Shown in pieces: positions 1 through 8,158 of a stretch of DNA of 64,000 nucleotides. A program made the translations under genes and the position numbers. Location of the stretch: positions 6,660-70,659 of the forward strand of contig CAJTMC010000019.1 of assembly GCA_910577115.1 (NCBI GenBank), read 5' to 3'. Every line of letters starts with the position of its first letter. Positions within the stretch are counted from its first letter, which is position 1. The notes below the pieces were generated by a model, which saw only the letters and a list, made by a program, of their open reading frames with translations, had not been told where the DNA came from and searched no databases. Origin of the DNA: an uncultured Lachnospiraceae bacterium. GTDB taxonomy: Bacteria > Bacillota > Clostridia > Lachnospirales > Lachnospiraceae.

Positions 1-730
1 GGTTACCTAACATCAGCATACCTACAAGGGGAGCTGTGGTCGGAAGAATCATACATACAACAATGGTAACAACAATCGGGAACAGAATCTTCTCAAGCTT
101 TGAAACCGGTCTAAGCTGAGCCATCTTAATCTTTCTTTCCTTCTCTGTTGTAAGCAGCTTCATAATTGGAGGCTGAATAATCGGAACGAGTGACATGTAG
201 GAATATGCTGCCACTGCGATCGGTCCAAGCAATCCTGTCTGTCCGAGCTTTCCAGCAAGGAAAATAGATGTCGGTCCGTCTGCTCCACCGATAATGGAAA
301 CTGCCGCTGCCGCCTGATCATTAAAGCCACACGCAATTGCTCCGAAGTATGCCGCAAAAATACCAAACTGCGCTGCCGCACCAAGCAAAAAGCTCTTCGG
401 ATTTGCAATCAGCGGACCAAAGTCTGTCATCGCACCTACACCCATGAAAATAAGCGAGGGAAGAATTGCCCACTCATCAAGTAAATAGAAATAATACAGC
501 AAACCGCCGGCTGTCCCGTCAGCGCCGATTGGCGCCATAATGTCAGGATAAATATTAACCAGCAGCATGCCAAATGCTATCGGTGTCAAGAGCAACGGCT
601 CATACTGTTTCGCGATAGCAAGATAAAGAAATAGACAAGCCACAGCAATCATGATCAGATTTCCACCGGTAATATTGAAAAATGCCGTCTGGTGTATCAG
701 ATTGCTGAGTGTATCTGCTATATATGACAT
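1..730 (-). CDS. Sodium-translocating decarboxylase beta subunit (partial)
   Basis: The N-terminal 243 codons of a polytopic membrane protein of the OadB/GcdB/MmdB family; the gene continues past the left edge. In this family the beta subunit decarboxylates carboxybiotin and exports two sodium ions. The visible protein starts MSYIADTLSNLI and contains the family hallmark GGADGPTSIF segment with preceding hydrophobic helices and the LDEWAILPSLIFMGVGAMTDFG-type region (read in part). The start ATG at 730-728 follows a GGAGGTC ribosome site. It is the last visible gene of a four-gene minus-strand cluster with the carboxyltransferase, OadG-like and biotin-carrier genes. Decarboxylase substrate cannot be told from this subunit. 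Confidence 0.93.
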   Translation of the reverse strand, partial: MSYIADTLSNLIHQTAFFNITGGNLIMIAVACLFLYLAIAKQYEPLLLTPIAFGMLLVNIYPDIMAPIGADGTAGGLLYYFYLLDEWAILPSLIFMGVGAMTDFGPLIANPKSFLLGAAAQFGIFAAYFGAIACGFNDQAAAAVSIIGGADGPTSIFLAGKLGQTGLLGPIAVAAYSYMSLVPIIQPPIMKLLTTEKERKIKMAQLRPVSKLEKILFPIVVTIVVCMILPTTAPLVGMLMLGN

Positions 731-770
731 TTTGTTGACCTCCTATTGTATTTTTTGACCTCAAACATTC

Positions 771-1139
771 TTAGTTTAAAGTTGCAAGTAAAGCACCTGC
801 CTCAACAGCGTCTCCAACTGCCACATCAATGCTTGCTACCGTACCGTCTTCCGGCGCCACTACGGGAATCTCCATCTTCATCGCCTCAATGATAACTACC
901 GCATCACCCTTCTTCACTGCCTGACCTACGTTTGCCTCGATTTTAAATCCCTTACCTGCTGCACCTGCCTCTACCTTGATGCTGCCTGCGCCTGCTGCCG
1001 CTTTCGGCGCTGCTGCCTTGGGCGCTGCCTTTGGAGCCGCCTTAGGCGCTGCCGCGGGTGCTGCCACGCCGTTTCCTGCGCCTTCTTCTACTACTACATC
1101 ATATACGTTTCCGTTTACGGTAATTGTATAATTTTTCAT
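771..1139 (-). CDS. Biotin carboxyl carrier protein of the decarboxylase
   Basis: A 122-residue biotinyl-domain protein. The C-terminal ~70 residues form the lipoyl/biotinyl fold with the biotinylation motif EAMKMEIPV, the lysine being the biotin attachment site. A proline/alanine/lysine linker made of repeated APKA units (residues ~26-50) precedes the domain, as in MmdC and GcdC carriers, and lets the biotin swing between the cytoplasmic carboxyltransferase and the membrane beta subunit. The ATG at 1139 is preceded by a GGAGG site. It sits between the OadG-like gene and the beta-subunit gene. No biotin carboxylase is encoded nearby, which fits a decarboxylase rather than a carboxylase. Confidence 0.93.
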   Translation of the reverse strand: MKNYTITVNGNVYDVVVEEGAGNGVAAPAAAPKAAPKAAPKAAAPKAAAGAGSIKVEAGAAGKGFKIEANVGQAVKKGDAVVIIEAMKMEIPVVAPEDGTVASIDVAVGDAVEAGALLATLN

Positions 1140-1170
1140 TTTAATCCTCCATTCTTGTTTAAAAACCTAC

Positions 1171-1222
1171 TAATTTGTGCCCTATACAAATTTGCCGATT
1201 GAAAATTTTTAATTATTCAATC
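1171..1222 (-). other. Two-hairpin intergenic motif, copy A
   Basis: Read on the minus strand this 52-base stretch holds an A/T-rich hairpin (GATTGAA ... TTCAATC) followed by CGG and a second hairpin (AAATTTG, nine-base loop, CAAATTA). It lies between the OadG-like gene and the biotin-carrier gene. A close relative is at 3751-3802. It may be an RNA processing or stability element; function is unknown. Confidence 0.5.
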
Positions 1223-1276
1223 TATCCTTCTGTATTTATTACAAATCAATCTTTAAAATCCTAAATTCTAAATTTT

Positions 1277-2134
1277 TTATGCCCTTTTCCATTTTCCTGT
1301 GTTTGCCCGTCTGATGCTTCTTACCTGGAAGCCTTCCACGCTTGTTCCTTCATATGCTGCAATCGCTGCCGCTATGACTGCCACAAGCTCCGTATCATCC
1401 GCAAGCTCTTCCTCTGCCGCTTCCACAACAGGCGCCGCTGCAACAGGTGCAGGCGAGGGAGCCTGAGCGGGCGCTTCTTTCTTTGCAAGCTTCTCCTGCA
1501 TTTTCGGAATCAGAGAAAATACCGAAATGATCAGGCTGATAAGAATTAATACAACAAATACCGTTCCCATGCCAAGAAGCGTGTTCAATGCCGCTCTTCC
1601 CATGAGCTCGCCCTTTGTTTCGTCCATGTTGAGCGTGCATGAAGTCATTGCAAGATAAATATCGTTTGTAAAGATTAACTCAACAGAACCGTTTGCATTC
1701 TCACCTCTGATTGGAATCTGCACCGTAATTGTGTCATCTGATATGGTTGATACTGGTTGTCCGATTTCTGTGATGTTACCCATATCCTCAATTCCGCTCT
1801 CGAAGGAACGGAACGCATTTCTCACTGCTTTGCCTTCGCAGGTAATTCCGGCTTCGCCCGTACCTGTTGAACTCCTTGTGTACTCGGCATACAATGAGCT
1901 GAACACATCTGCAAGCTCTATATTGTTGTACTCATCAAACATTGCCGAAGCATTATCCTGTGATAATACAAGAGCTGCTGTCATGCGCACAACATTCTGT
2001 GCCTGTGCCTCGGCATTTTTCTGCTTTAATTGCTGGTTCGCCGATATCGCATCATCTTGTCCACATGCTGTAAGAGCAAAAACACAGGTAAGCATTAATA
2101 ATGTCTTTAAAAATTTTTTAGTGAAATTTTTCAT
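1277..2134 (-). CDS. OadG-like gamma/delta subunit fused to a lipoprotein domain
   Basis: About 285 residues. It begins with a lipoprotein signal peptide (MKNFTKKFLK... ending at the lipobox LTAC), followed by ~160 extracytoplasmic residues, one membrane helix (around LGMGTVFVVLILISLIISVF) and a cytoplasmic tail with an Ala/Pro/Glu linker and a short ELVAVIAAAIAAYEG segment typical of OadG-family gamma subunits. OadG/MmdD proteins anchor the carboxyltransferase and carrier to the beta subunit. The external lipoprotein part is not in classical OadG and its role is unknown. The ATG at 2134 is chosen because an AAGGG site lies nine bases upstream; a GTG at 2146 in frame is the alternative. The gene follows the carboxyltransferase within 20 bases. 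Confidence 0.8.
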   Translation of the reverse strand: MKNFTKKFLKTLLMLTCVFALTACGQDDAISANQQLKQKNAEAQAQNVVRMTAALVLSQDNASAMFDEYNNIELADVFSSLYAEYTRSSTGTGEAGITCEGKAVRNAFRSFESGIEDMGNITEIGQPVSTISDDTITVQIPIRGENANGSVELIFTNDIYLAMTSCTLNMDETKGELMGRAALNTLLGMGTVFVVLILISLIISVFSLIPKMQEKLAKKEAPAQAPSPAPVAAAPVVEAAEEELADDTELVAVIAAAIAAYEGTSVEGFQVRSIRRANTGKWKRA

Positions 2135-2152
2135 ATTAACGTTCACCCTTTC

Positions 2153-3586
2153 CTAGACCGTTCCATGTTTCTTTGAAGGACGGTCCTCTCTTTTTGTGAA
2201 TAACATCTCGAATGCGCCAATCACATACTTTCTTGTATCGGCTGCCTCGATAATCTGGTCTACATAGCCTCTCTTTGCCGCGCCTTGCGCACTTGTCTGA
2301 AGCGCTGCATACTCTGCTGCCTTTTCCTTGATGACATCTGCTCCCTTGCCTTCATACATAATCTTTGCCGCAAGCGTTGCATCCATTGAGCCGATTTCGG
2401 CGTCAGGCCATGCAATCGTGATATCTGCACCGATAGCCTTTGAGTTCATAGCCACATAAGCGCTTCCAAGCGCCTTTCCGATAATCACATTGACCTTCGG
2501 AACGGTCGCATTTGCAAAAGCGTATGTAAGCTTTGCCACTGCAGTTGCAATACCCTTCTCACTGCCCAGTGTCGCCTCATAGCCCTTCACGTTTGTGAGC
2601 GACAATACCGGAATATCAAACGCGTCACAGAAGTTAATAAAATTCTCCGCCTTGTAGCAGCCCTTCGGTGAAAGTACTGCATCCAATTTTTCGGCAACTT
2701 CGCCATTGTCGTCGTAAACTTCCGTACGGTTTGCCACGCAGCCTACCGTCATGCCGTTTAACTTGATAAAGCCTGTTACCATATCCTTTGCATAGTTTTC
2801 TTTGATCTCAAAGAAAACATTGTTGTCTGCAATCTGAGAAAGTGCAATCGCCGTATCGCCCACACAGTTTGCGATATCCGCACACACTCTGTTGAGGTCA
2901 TCCGTACAATCATCATCCATCGCATCCTCTTCATTATTGGAAGGAAGCATTGTAACTAAATCTCTGATTTTTGTGAAAATTGAAGCCTCGTCTGCAACAA
3001 CATCCACAATGCCGCTCTCGCTGCTCTGGAATGCTGCTGATGCCGAATCGCACTTTTCTGTGGTGTTTCCGTCAAGCGCATTGGGAGAATTAACAAAAAG
3101 CTTCGCCTTTGTGCCCTCCATAAATGTGAAATCCGTCAGTGTAGGAATCAGTGCAAGACCACCGCCACAGCTGCCAAAAACAGCAGTAATCTGTGGAATC
3201 ACGCCTGATGCGAGCGTCTGCTTTAAGTAAATCTCGCCAAACGCATTCAGCGCATCGGTTGCCTCCTGAAGTCTCAAACCTGCTGAGTCAATCAGACCAA
3301 TGACAGGCGCACCTGTTTTCATGGCCAAATCATAAAGGTTTGTAATCTTTTTTGCATGCATTTCGCCTACGGAACCGTTTAAAACGGCAGCATCCTGGCT
3401 ATACACATAAACAAGCTTGCCATTAATAACTCCGTAACCGGTCACAACACCGTCCGAAGGAGTCTCGGCCTGTTTCAGATTGAAGTCTGTCGCTCTTGCA
3501 GTGACAAGGGCACCGATTTCAACGAAACTGTTTTCATCAAGCAAAGATTCAATTCTTTTACTTGCCAGACTTGAAGTAGTACTCAT
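2153..3586 (-). CDS. mmdA: Biotin-dependent decarboxylase carboxyltransferase subunit
   Basis: A 477-residue crotonase-fold carboxyltransferase with the two tandem halves seen in MmdA, PccB and GcdA. Oxyanion-type glycine-rich stretches are visible in the N half (GSCGGGLALIPTLTDF) and in the C half (GKALGSAYVAMNSKAIGAD). It is expected to move the carboxyl group from an acyl-CoA to biotin on the adjacent carrier. Together with the OadG-like, carrier and beta genes it forms a sodium-pumping decarboxylase. Methylmalonyl-CoA is the likeliest substrate because of similarity to MmdA-type subunits, but malonyl- or glutaconyl-CoA is not excluded, and the protein is somewhat short for the family. The ATG at 3586 has GGAGGTC seven bases upstream. 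Confidence 0.8.
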   Translation of the reverse strand: MSTTSSLASKRIESLLDENSFVEIGALVTARATDFNLKQAETPSDGVVTGYGVINGKLVYVYSQDAAVLNGSVGEMHAKKITNLYDLAMKTGAPVIGLIDSAGLRLQEATDALNAFGEIYLKQTLASGVIPQITAVFGSCGGGLALIPTLTDFTFMEGTKAKLFVNSPNALDGNTTEKCDSASAAFQSSESGIVDVVADEASIFTKIRDLVTMLPSNNEEDAMDDDCTDDLNRVCADIANCVGDTAIALSQIADNNVFFEIKENYAKDMVTGFIKLNGMTVGCVANRTEVYDDNGEVAEKLDAVLSPKGCYKAENFINFCDAFDIPVLSLTNVKGYEATLGSEKGIATAVAKLTYAFANATVPKVNVIIGKALGSAYVAMNSKAIGADITIAWPDAEIGSMDATLAAKIMYEGKGADVIKEKAAEYAALQTSAQGAAKRGYVDQIIEAADTRKYVIGAFEMLFTKREDRPSKKHGTV

Positions 3587-3668
3587 TTTTTGACCTCCAT
3601 TTTATATTCATTTTACTTTAATAAAAACTTGTTTTTGCAATTTTTTATGCAAAAATTGCGCTAGCTTG

Positions 3669-3677
3669 AGTATAACA
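3669..3677 (-). promoter_or_regulatory. Candidate extended -10 promoter of the decarboxylase cluster
   Basis: The minus strand reads TGTTATACT, an extended -10 (TGnTATACT), about 80 bases upstream of the carboxyltransferase start. No good -35 is seen, which is usual for extended -10 promoters. Sequence-based guess only. Confidence 0.45.
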
Positions 3678-3750
3678 TATAATATTCTTCTCGCCTAGTG
3701 AAATTTTACAAAATTTTTTATTTTTACAACCAAGCTCCTTTCAAAGTCTG

Positions 3751-3802
3751 CAAGTTTGGGCCGTATTCGCAAACTTACCGGTTGAAAATTTTAATTTTCA
3801 GG
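3751..3802 (-). other. Two-hairpin intergenic motif, copy B
   Basis: On the minus strand a hairpin TGAAAATT-AA-AATTTTCA is followed by ACCGG and a second hairpin AAGTTTG (11-base loop) CAAACTT. It lies between the end of the 3816-5036 carboxypeptidase gene and the decarboxylase promoter. The layout and much of the sequence match 1171-1222. It could serve as terminator of the carboxypeptidase gene, but there is no convincing U-run. Confidence 0.5.
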
Positions 3803-3815
3803 CTTTTTACGATTA

Positions 3816-5036
3816 TTATATGCTCCATTTTTCAAATACCATTTTAAGACACCATACAAAATCAACTGCCTCTTTTCCCTCCGCGGCAACAAGCTCCACG
3901 CGTTTCCATTCTTCGTCTCCAACCTTGTAGCTGATATGTCCCACGTTCTGCCCTTTACTGACAGGTGCACTCAGTCCCTTTACTTTATGAAGTGTGACTG
4001 TAATCTTCTCCTCGCCGTTCATTAAAAGTCCTTCTACGCCGTAAAACGTATCTTGCGTTTCTGCCGCCTCTACCTGAATTGTTTCTATGCCGCCGATTTG
4101 TCCGCTCTTTGCGCCCGTCACCTGAATCTCTGCAAAAGCGCTTTCGGGTATCACTGCTTCGTCAAAACTTCTATATTGATAATTCGCCAGTCCAAATTCC
4201 ATAAGCGCGCGCGTATCACTCCACTTATATGTCTTATGATTTGGCCATCCGCATGCCAAAAGCGCCACTACAAAAGTCCTTCCGTCGCGCTCCAATGCTC
4301 CGACATAGCAATATCCTGCCTTGTTTGTAAAGCCTGTTTTCCCGGAAAGCGCACCTGTCATCATACCCAAAAAGGCGTTATGATTTGTACAGCTAAAACT
4401 TCTTTGTCCGGAAGTATCCGAAAAGGAATGAGAAGGTGTTCTTGTGATTTCAAGAAATTTTTCTTTTTGAGGTGATTTTTTAATACAATAGGACATGACA
4501 AGCGCTAAATCCCTTGCCGTAGTAGAATGAAACTTGTCACCGTCTGTGGCGTCAAGTCCGTTTGGTGTGATGTAATAAGTGTTTTCGCAGCCGATTTCTT
4601 CTGCTTTCCGGTTCATAAGCGCGGCAAACCCTTCCACGCTGCCGCCCACGTGCTCCGCAATCGCCACAGCCGAATCATTATGGGATTCCAGCATCAGGGA
4701 ATAGACCAAATCCCCAAGCCGATAATTTTCTCCTTCCCTGATATTGAGCTGCACATCCGGCATCGACGCCGCGTAAGCCGATACCTCCACCGTATCATCA
4801 AGATTTGCATTTTCAAGCGTAACAATCAATGTCATAATTTTTGTCGTGCTCGCCATTGCCATCTGCTCATAACCGTTTCTCTCATATAAAACACGTCCCG
4901 AATCGGCGTCCATAAGTACTGCCGACTTCGCATAAAGCATGATCTCGTCCGCATATACATAAGCACCTTCGCACCACCCTGACATTGACATAAAGATACT
5001 GACTGCCGCAAGCAGCGCCATAATTTTCTTCCACAT
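3816..5036 (-). CDS. D-alanyl-D-alanine carboxypeptidase (penicillin-binding protein, S11 type)
   Basis: A 406-residue secreted serine D,D-carboxypeptidase of the DacA/DacF kind, which trims the terminal D-alanine from peptidoglycan stem peptides. A signal peptide occupies residues 1-~28. The three active-site motifs are present: SxxK as STTK within MASTTKIMTL, SxN as SHN in LESHNDSAVA, and KTG in LSGKTGFTNKAG. A C-terminal beta-rich PBP5-like domain (~290-385) and a final hydrophobic/amphipathic segment (VDFVWCLKMVFEKWSI) suggest membrane-surface attachment. ATG at 5036 follows GGGAG. A second, different S11 enzyme is encoded at 8159-9334. Confidence 0.93.
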   Translation of the reverse strand: MWKKIMALLAAVSIFMSMSGWCEGAYVYADEIMLYAKSAVLMDADSGRVLYERNGYEQMAMASTTKIMTLIVTLENANLDDTVEVSAYAASMPDVQLNIREGENYRLGDLVYSLMLESHNDSAVAIAEHVGGSVEGFAALMNRKAEEIGCENTYYITPNGLDATDGDKFHSTTARDLALVMSYCIKKSPQKEKFLEITRTPSHSFSDTSGQRSFSCTNHNAFLGMMTGALSGKTGFTNKAGYCYVGALERDGRTFVVALLACGWPNHKTYKWSDTRALMEFGLANYQYRSFDEAVIPESAFAEIQVTGAKSGQIGGIETIQVEAAETQDTFYGVEGLLMNGEEKITVTLHKVKGLSAPVSKGQNVGHISYKVGDEEWKRVELVAAEGKEAVDFVWCLKMVFEKWSI

Positions 5037-5100
5037 ACTGTTACTCCCTTTTTATAAAAGGTTTCATAAAAATATATTTTGAAAGAAAGGTAATTATGTA

Positions 5101-5730
5101 TTACGCGCCAAGCTTTTTATTTAAATAGGTAATCAGCATATCAACACCCGGCATGTTCTCGCCGCCTCTTGGTATAATGATATCCGCATATCGTTTCGAT
5201 GGTTCCACAAACTCCTCATGCATCGGCTTTACCGTATTGCTATACTGCGCAATAATCGACTCAATACTCCTTGCGCGCTCAACCATGTCACGCTTAATCC
5301 GTCGTATCAGCCGCTCATCGGCATCTGTATCCACATAGATTTTAATATCCATCAAATCCCGCAGCCCGCGGTTTTCCAGAATCAAGATACCCTCCATGAT
5401 AATCACTGTTTTTGGCGCAATTCGAATGGTCTCCTTTGCCCGATTATGATTGCGGTAATCATAAGTCGGCATGTCGATGTATTCTCCCCTGAGCAATTTT
5501 CGCACATCTTCCGCCATCCTTTCCGACTCAAACGAATCCGGATGATCATAATTAAGTTTGCACCGCTCCTCAAAAGGCATATCATCATGCGCTTTATAGT
5601 AGTTGTCGTGACTAATCACAGCGATATCTTCACCGAAATATTCCTGAATCTTCTTGATAATTGTAGTTTTTCCTGACGCCGAACCGCCCGCCACGCCAAG
5701 AACACATGTTTTTCTTTCGTTTCCTATCAT
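5101..5730 (-). CDS. udk: Uridine kinase
   Basis: About 209 residues. Uridine/cytidine kinase of the P-loop family, making UMP/CMP from nucleosides for pyrimidine salvage. The Walker A loop GGSASGKTT is near residue 15, the nucleoside-binding SHDNYYK and the YDHPDSFE segments follow, and the EGILILEN motif is the Walker B region. The ATG at 5730 is preferred to one at 5745 because a GAGGAG site sits seven bases before it. The gene follows scpB by only 21 bases, so it is probably read in an scpA-scpB-udk transcript. Confidence 0.92.
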   Translation of the reverse strand: MIGNERKTCVLGVAGGSASGKTTIIKKIQEYFGEDIAVISHDNYYKAHDDMPFEERCKLNYDHPDSFESERMAEDVRKLLRGEYIDMPTYDYRNHNRAKETIRIAPKTVIIMEGILILENRGLRDLMDIKIYVDTDADERLIRRIKRDMVERARSIESIIAQYSNTVKPMHEEFVEPSKRYADIIIPRGGENMPGVDMLITYLNKKLGA

Positions 5731-5751
5731 GCTGTTTCTCCTCATGCAAAA

Positions 5752-6351
5752 CTAGATCTCAACCTTAACGCCTGCTTCTTCCTCTGCCTGCTTTCTAAAA
5801 TCTTCCATTTGCTCGGAATTTAAAGTCGGCAAATCACCCAAGGATTTCACGCCAAAAGTTCTCAAAAATTCCTCCGTCGTCCCAAAAAGGAGCGGCCGTC
5901 CGGGCGCATCAAGGCGTCCAAGCTCTTGGATAAGATTAAATTCCAACAGTCTGTTTACCGCATGGTCACAACTCACACCCCTGATTTTTTCAATTTCAAG
6001 CCTTGTCACAGGCTGCTTGTATGCAATGATGGAGAGCGTCTCCAAAAGCGTGTCCGACATCACATACTTTCTCGGAGCTTTTGCAACCTTAATCAGATAT
6101 TCATAAAGTGCCGGCTTTGTGCATAACTGAAATGAATTTTCAAGCTCTGCGATATAGATTCCGCGGTCGCTCTGTTCATATGCAGCATTCATTTCGGCAA
6201 TCACTTCGCGGATTTCCTTCTCGTCCATTTCCAAAACATGAACAAATTTACTCATTTCCACAGAATCGCCCATCGCAAAAAGAACAGCCTCTATCACTGC
6301 CTGTATTTTTTTTTGATCCATTTCCTTTTGTTCTACATTTTTTTCTTCCAA
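5752..6351 (-). CDS. scpB: Segregation and condensation protein B
   Basis: 199 residues, usual length for ScpB, the winged-helix partner of ScpA in the bacterial SMC condensin. The characteristic segments are visible: IEAVLFAMGDSVEMSKF at the N terminus, SDTLLETLSIIAYKQPVTR, IEKIRGVSCDHAVNRLLE and GRPLLFGTTEEFLRTFG. The start appears to be TTG at 6351 with a GAGGA site about seven bases upstream; an internal ATG (codon 11) is the alternative. It follows scpA by 18 bases, the standard scpAB order. Confidence 0.93.
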   Translation of the reverse strand: MEEKNVEQKEMDQKKIQAVIEAVLFAMGDSVEMSKFVHVLEMDEKEIREVIAEMNAAYEQSDRGIYIAELENSFQLCTKPALYEYLIKVAKAPRKYVMSDTLLETLSIIAYKQPVTRLEIEKIRGVSCDHAVNRLLEFNLIQELGRLDAPGRPLLFGTTEEFLRTFGVKSLGDLPTLNSEQMEDFRKQAEEEAGVKVEI

Positions 6352-6369
6352 ATCAAATCCTCATTTCTG

Positions 6370-7119
6370 CTATGCCGCAAGGCTTGATGTAATTATAATG
6401 TCTGCAAAAGCCGTCTCCTGCCGAATCGAAATCATTCCCTGCTTCATCATTTCCAGCACAGCCATAAAGGTCACGATAATTTCCATTTTGCTGCCCTGCT
6501 TTTCCAAAAGCCTGCGAAAGCTGAACTGCTTATGGTTTTTCACATATTCTTCAATATAGCTTTGTTTCTCCTCAAGATTAATTTCGTCCTTCTCAATCTT
6601 TCCAAACCGGCTTCTGATCGGATCAATCTTGTCCTCCTGACGACGCATCACAGACTTAAAGATCTCGTTTAATTTTGCAAGATTAACGTCACCGACAAGC
6701 GTCTCATAATCAATCGGGGCTTTGTAGTCACGTACCTCTTTTGGCAGCATAGGCTTTTTATACCATGTTTTTGCCGCATCAACCTGCTTGTCCCGCAGCT
6801 CAAATGCCATATACTTATACATCTTATATTCCAAAAGTTTTTGTACAAGCTCTGCTCTGGGATCTTCCTCCTCTCCCTCCTCATTGATTTCCTTGGGCAA
6901 AAGCATTCTGCACTTAATATCAAGAAGCGTCGCCGCCATCACAAGAAACTCGCTCATCACGTTCATGTCCTGCCGCTGCATGTTTCTGATATAATCAAGA
7001 TACTGTTCTGTTATTATCACAATAGGAATATCATAAATATCAATCTTATTTTTTTCAATCAGATACAGCAACAAATCCAGCGGCCCTTCAAAGACCTCCA
7101 GTCGCACAGATAAGCTCAT
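6370..7119 (-). CDS. scpA: Segregation and condensation protein A
   Basis: 249 residues. ScpA is the kleisin that bridges the SMC ATPase heads during chromosome segregation. The N-terminal signature LEVFEGPLDLLLYLIEKNKI and the C-terminal winged-helix region (FMAVLEMMKQGMISIRQ) are typical. The start ATG at 7119 is chosen because GGAGG lies eight bases upstream, inside a longer in-frame ORF that opens at 7140. It begins the scpA-scpB-udk cluster and has a good promoter just upstream. Confidence 0.94.
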   Translation of the reverse strand: MSLSVRLEVFEGPLDLLLYLIEKNKIDIYDIPIVIITEQYLDYIRNMQRQDMNVMSEFLVMAATLLDIKCRMLLPKEINEEGEEEDPRAELVQKLLEYKMYKYMAFELRDKQVDAAKTWYKKPMLPKEVRDYKAPIDYETLVGDVNLAKLNEIFKSVMRRQEDKIDPIRSRFGKIEKDEINLEEKQSYIEEYVKNHKQFSFRRLLEKQGSKMEIIVTFMAVLEMMKQGMISIRQETAFADIIITSSLAA

Positions 7120-7153
7120 ACAAAAAACCTCCAATTCCATCTAAATCGTTTTT

Positions 7154-7182
7154 ATTTTACATGGAATTGAAGGAAAGTGCAA
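7154..7182 (-). promoter_or_regulatory. Candidate promoter of scpA-scpB-udk
   Basis: Minus strand: TTGCAC at 7182-7177, 17-base spacer, TAAAAT at 7159-7154, about 35-60 bases before the scpA start. It lies between the phosphoesterase stop at 7201 and scpA. A sigma-A-like match read by eye. Confidence 0.5.
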
Positions 7183-7200
7183 GGCAAACTGTTATTCGTA

Positions 7201-8049
7201 TTAGCGCGGTTTTAGCGTCACCGCATACAACTGCGCAGGATTAAAAAAGCGAAACGGAAGCGTATGGGAACCCATGCCGCGCCCAAGCAGCATGACAGAT
7301 CCGTCACCCCTGTAAACACCACCGTCATATTTGGGAAACAATTTATAGGAGGGCGCTATCACCCCGCCCAAAAACGGGAGCCGCATAATCCCGCCATGAA
7401 CATGACCGGAAAGCACAAAATCGGCTCCCCATTTTGCATATTCGGGAAAATAGTCAGGATTGTGGGCTATCAGTATATTGCATTTCTTTTTGTCTGCTTT
7501 TCCGACAGCGTTTTCAAGATAGCCTTCCTCCATTTTTCTCAGTTTGAAATGCGCAAAGTATTCCAGCGAAAGCTCCAGTCCTGTAATTTTGATATTATAT
7601 TCCGGAATTTCTGCGCTTTTATTGACAAGCATCACAATATTTTCATTCTTTAGTTTCTTTTCCAGCAATTCGAACTGATTTCCAAACACATCGTATTGTT
7701 CCTTAATCTTTGACTCATGATTTCCAAGACCATAATATATTTTAAAATCCTGACCAAGTTCTTTCACCAGTTCGATCCCCGGCGTCATATCCTCACCGGC
7801 CTTTGATGTCACAAGATCTCCCGCTAAGACAATAAAATCCGGCTTTATTTTTCGAACCGCCTTGATAAAAGGTGCATTTTTGTTTCCATACACTTTGTTG
7901 TGCACATCTGAAATCAACACAAATTTGCATTCCTTCTGCAGCTTTGGAAGCATAATTTCTTCCTCTACCACCGCAAACCGGTTCCCGTCTATCAGCCCTA
8001 TCGTGAGAAAAAACACAAAGACCAGCATCAGTATTATCAAAATAATCAA
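7201..8049 (-). CDS. Membrane-anchored metallophosphoesterase
   Basis: 282 residues. An N-terminal membrane helix (residues 1-~20) precedes a calcineurin-like phosphoesterase domain. The metal-ligand motifs are in order: SDVHN, AGDLV, LGNHES, AHNPD and SGHVHGG. It resembles the YkuE/YaeI-type enzymes found beside cell-envelope genes, some of which act on lipid or UDP-sugar phosphates; the substrate here is unknown. The start appears to be TTG at 8049 with GGAAGGG about eight bases upstream; an ATG at codon 8 is possible. Confidence 0.85.
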   Translation of the reverse strand: MIILIILMLVFVFFLTIGLIDGNRFAVVEEEIMLPKLQKECKFVLISDVHNKVYGNKNAPFIKAVRKIKPDFIVLAGDLVTSKAGEDMTPGIELVKELGQDFKIYYGLGNHESKIKEQYDVFGNQFELLEKKLKNENIVMLVNKSAEIPEYNIKITGLELSLEYFAHFKLRKMEEGYLENAVGKADKKKCNILIAHNPDYFPEYAKWGADFVLSGHVHGGIMRLPFLGGVIAPSYKLFPKYDGGVYRGDGSVMLLGRGMGSHTLPFRFFNPAQLYAVTLKPR

Positions 8050-8106
8050 TATCGTATCCCTTCCTTAAACATTCTGTTGTTTTTCGTTATTATAATCACT
8101 GCACGA

Positions 8107-8140
8107 ATATGACATAATATCTGTTGACATTATATCATAT
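8107..8140 (-). promoter_or_regulatory. Extended -10 promoter inside an imperfect dyad
   Basis: The minus strand has TGATATAAT (extended -10, hexamer at 8134-8129) and the same bases form one arm of an imperfect inverted repeat ATATGAyATAAT around an 8-10 base centre. This could be the phosphoesterase promoter covered by an operator, or a weak terminator for the upstream carboxypeptidase gene. Confidence 0.35.
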
Positions 8141-8158
8141 TGTTTGATTACAAGCACC

